A DNA stretch of 48,451 bases, from positions 1-48,451 of the forward strand of contig JABJJN010000010.1 in assembly GCA_018660835.1 (NCBI GenBank), written 5' to 3'. Origin of the DNA: Gemmatimonadota bacterium. GTDB lineage: Bacteria > Latescibacterota > UBA2968 > UBA8231. The position numbers and the translations under genes were made by a program. Shown one piece after another: positions 46,983-48,451 of the stretch. The notes under the pieces are model-generated. The model was not told where the DNA came from, did no database searches, and saw only the letters and a list, made by a program, of their open reading frames with translations. Each line of letters opens with the position of its first letter. Position 1 is the first letter of the stretch.

Positions 46983-48451
46983 ATGCGCGGCGCTGACGCT
47001 GTGATCCAGGCGCTTGAACGACAAGAAGTGGAGTTCATCTTCGGCCACCCCGGCGGGGCGGCGATGCCGATCTTCGATGCCCTTGTCGATTCAGAGCAAT
47101 TGCGCTTCATCCTAACTCGTCACGAGCAAGGTGCCACGCACATGGCCGATGGCTATGCGCGTGCGACGGGGAAAGTGGGTGTCGTTCTGGTCACCTCCGG
47201 ACCGGGAGCGACCAACACCATCACCGGTATACTGACGGCCCAGATGGACTCGGTGCCCCTCGTCGTGCTCACGGGACAGACGATTACTCCCATGCTTGGT
47301 AAAGACGCTTTCCAGGAAGCAGATGTCTTCGGCATCAGCATGCCGGTGGTCAAGCATTCGTATCTCGTCAAGGATGCTGCCGACATCCCCCGGGTGATGA
47401 TGGAGGCCTTTCATATTGCCAACACGGGACGCAAAGGACCGGTCCTCGTGGACCTGCCCAAGGATGTCACCTCCGCGGAGTGCCACGTGGATTTCCCGGA
47501 TCAGCTCGATCTGCCAGGATACAACTTACAGACCCAGGCAGATCCAGAGGGTCTACGCGAGGCGGCAGAGCTGATCAACAGCAGCCGTCGACCATTGCTC
47601 TACCTGGGAGGGGGTGCCGTCTCTGCTGGAGCCCATGAGATCGCCCGTGCCTTCGCCGAGAAAACGCAGATGCCAGTGACGAATACACTGCTCGGCAAGG
47701 GAAGCTTTCCCGAGCAGCACAACCTGTCCGTTGGCATGCTGGGAATGCATGGAACTGCCTACGCGAACAAAACCGTTATCGACTGCGACCTTATCATGTC
47801 CGTCGGTGGTCGTTGGGATGACCGTATTACGGGCAAACTCGAGGCCTTCTGTCCGAATGCCAAGAAGATTCACGTCGACATCGATCCGGCAGAATACGCC
47901 AAGGTCATCATGCCGGATGTGTTCCTTCAGGGTGACGCCCGCGAAGTGCTCGAAGCGCTGCTGCCTGTTGTCAATCAGCTAGACACCGAGCCATGGCTGG
48001 CACAGATCGCCGAGTGGAAACAGAAGTACCCCCTCAAATATGGAAAGCGGGGCGGTCTCAAGATGCAGGCCGTCATCGATAGAGCGTATGAGCTGACCAA
48101 GGGGGAAGCGGTTGTCACGACCGATGTTGGCCAGCATCAGATGTGGGCGGCACAGTTCTACCGCACCGCCCATCACCGGCAGTGGCTGTCCTCCGGCGGC
48201 GCAGGCACCATGGGGTACGGTTTTCCGGCGGCCGTGGGGGCACAATTTGGCCGCCCAGGAGAGACTGTTATTGCCGTCGTTGGAGATGGTGGCTTTCAGA
48301 TGACCCTGGCAGAGTTAGCGACAGCAGCCATACACAAACTCCCCGTGAAGGTCCTGATTCTCGACAACAAATTTTTGGGCATGGTGCGGCAGTGGCAGAA
48401 TCTGTTCTTCGACAACCGACTATCCGGTGTCGACCTTGAGGGCAATCCGGA
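46983..48451 (+). CDS. ilvB: Acetolactate synthase large subunit, N-terminal part (cut by window edge)
   Basis: 489 codons from ATG 46983 to the window edge; GAGGGAG lies 7 bases upstream. The C-terminal part, about 70-80 residues by family length, is missing. Thiamine-diphosphate enzyme features: Glu48 ([15 protein letters not shown]), which activates the cofactor; [35 protein letters not shown]-linked middle domain with [14 protein letters not shown]; and the Mg/ThDP motif [12 protein letters not shown] (Asp435) to Asn462 ([13 protein letters not shown]). This is the biosynthetic acetohydroxyacid synthase, which starts valine, leucine and isoleucine synthesis from pyruvate in the cytoplasm; the residues before and after GKDAFQE fit IlvB rather than the catabolic AlsS. 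The small subunit gene would be expected just beyond the window. Confidence 0.96.
   Translation, partial: MRGADAVIQALERQEVEFIFGHPGGAAMPIFDALVDSEQLRFILTRHEQGATHMADGYARATGKVGVVLVTSGPGATNTITGILTAQMDSVPLVVLTGQTITPMLGKDAFQEADVFGISMPVVKHSYLVKDAADIPRVMMEAFHIANTGRKGPVLVDLPKDVTSAECHVDFPDQLDLPGYNLQTQADPEGLREAAELINSSRRPLLYLGGGAVSAGAHEIARAFAEKTQMPVTNTLLGKGSFPEQHNLSVGMLGMHGTAYANKTVIDCDLIMSVGGRWDDRITGKLEAFCPNAKKIHVDIDPAEYAKVIMPDVFLQGDAREVLEALLPVVNQLDTEPWLAQIAEWKQKYPLKYGKRGGLKMQAVIDRAYELTKGEAVVTTDVGQHQMWAAQFYRTAHHRQWLSSGGAGTMGYGFPAAVGAQFGRPGETVIAVVGDGGFQMTLAELATAAIHKLPVKVLILDNKFLGMVRQWQNLFFDNRLSGVDLEGNP

Noticed and set aside
46967..46996. Nine-codon open frame (starting ATGAGGGAG) overlapping the ilvB start as a possible leader peptide
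   Set aside because: It has no run of branched-chain codons, no ribosome-binding site and no alternative hairpins; its ATG merely precedes the ilvB ribosome-binding site.
1..48451. tRNA, rRNA, insertion sequences, phage or integrase genes
   Set aside because: The intergenic regions were read on both strands and show no cloverleaf with a T-loop, no rRNA-like stretches and no transposase or integrase motifs. A covariance-model scan was not possible.

Overview
The window is 48.45 kb of GC-rich bacterial chromosome. Genes are dense, often overlap by 1-14 bases, and use ATG, GTG and occasionally TTG starts with purine-rich ribosome-binding sites. No rRNA, tRNA, CRISPR array, transposase, integrase or phage gene was found. 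Lipoprotein signal peptides, outer-membrane barrels and large secreted proteins ending in FlgD-like domains show a diderm. The mix of FlgD-type C-terminal domains, PorV-like barrels, CBM9-like secreted proteins, ASPIC/UnbV-TPR pairs, FapA/DUF342 and membrane dipeptidases resembles uncultured members of the FCB superphylum (Latescibacterota-like lineages are my best guess). That assignment is inference; no phylogenetic marker was placed.

Left part (1-23 kb): cell-surface proteins. On the minus strand are a PorV/PorQ-like barrel (cut by the window edge), a lipoprotein and a CBM9-like secreted protein. On the plus strand are a giant secreted protein with six Asp-rich calcium-type repeats and a FlgD-like C-terminus, then a TPR lipoprotein and an ASPIC/UnbV (CRTAC1-like) lipoprotein. 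The minus strand then carries, in transcription order from 23.06 kb down to 8.6 kb: a second CBM9-like protein, two more giant FlgD-tailed proteins, a large barrel-like protein, a paralogue of the first lipoprotein, a SurA/PpiC-type lipoprotein foldase and a TPR-containing SGNH hydrolase. Three FlgD-tailed proteins, two CBM9-like proteins and two paralogous lipoproteins therefore sit close to barrels and a foldase. I read this as a surface-display module, possibly using a type IX-like route, though only a PorV-like candidate component is visible.

Middle part (23.5-34.2 kb, all minus): two polytopic GT39/ArnT-like glycosyltransferases (one fused to TPRs), two uncharacterised exported proteins, a TolB-type propeller lipoprotein, a small exported protein, a FlgT/CsgG-like lipoprotein, a LarA-family nickel-pincer racemase and GalU. 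The last three of these in transcription order (galU, larA, flgT-like) are packed within 4 bases of each other or overlap.

Right part (34.4-48.45 kb): divergent from galU is a plus-strand set of HAD phosphatase, PfkB sugar kinase and an unrecognised protein, all overlapping. A convergent acyl-CoA ligase follows. Next is a translationally coupled four-gene operon: a FapA/DUF342 protein with three copies of its N-terminal unit, an outer-membrane barrel with calcium-type repeats, and two tandem M19 dipeptidases. The window ends in ilvB (acetolactate synthase large subunit), preceded by an AT-rich promoter region and cut by the right edge.

The most notable signals are a tail motif of the form W-G/A-R/K-I/V-K at the C-terminus of three secreted proteins, a 21-bp perfect inverted repeat inside a coding region, three near-identical 20-21 bp direct repeats between two surface-protein genes, a palindrome overlapping a strong promoter, and the galU-larA / HAD-PfkB gene set, which suggests an undescribed sugar or hydroxy-acid pathway.
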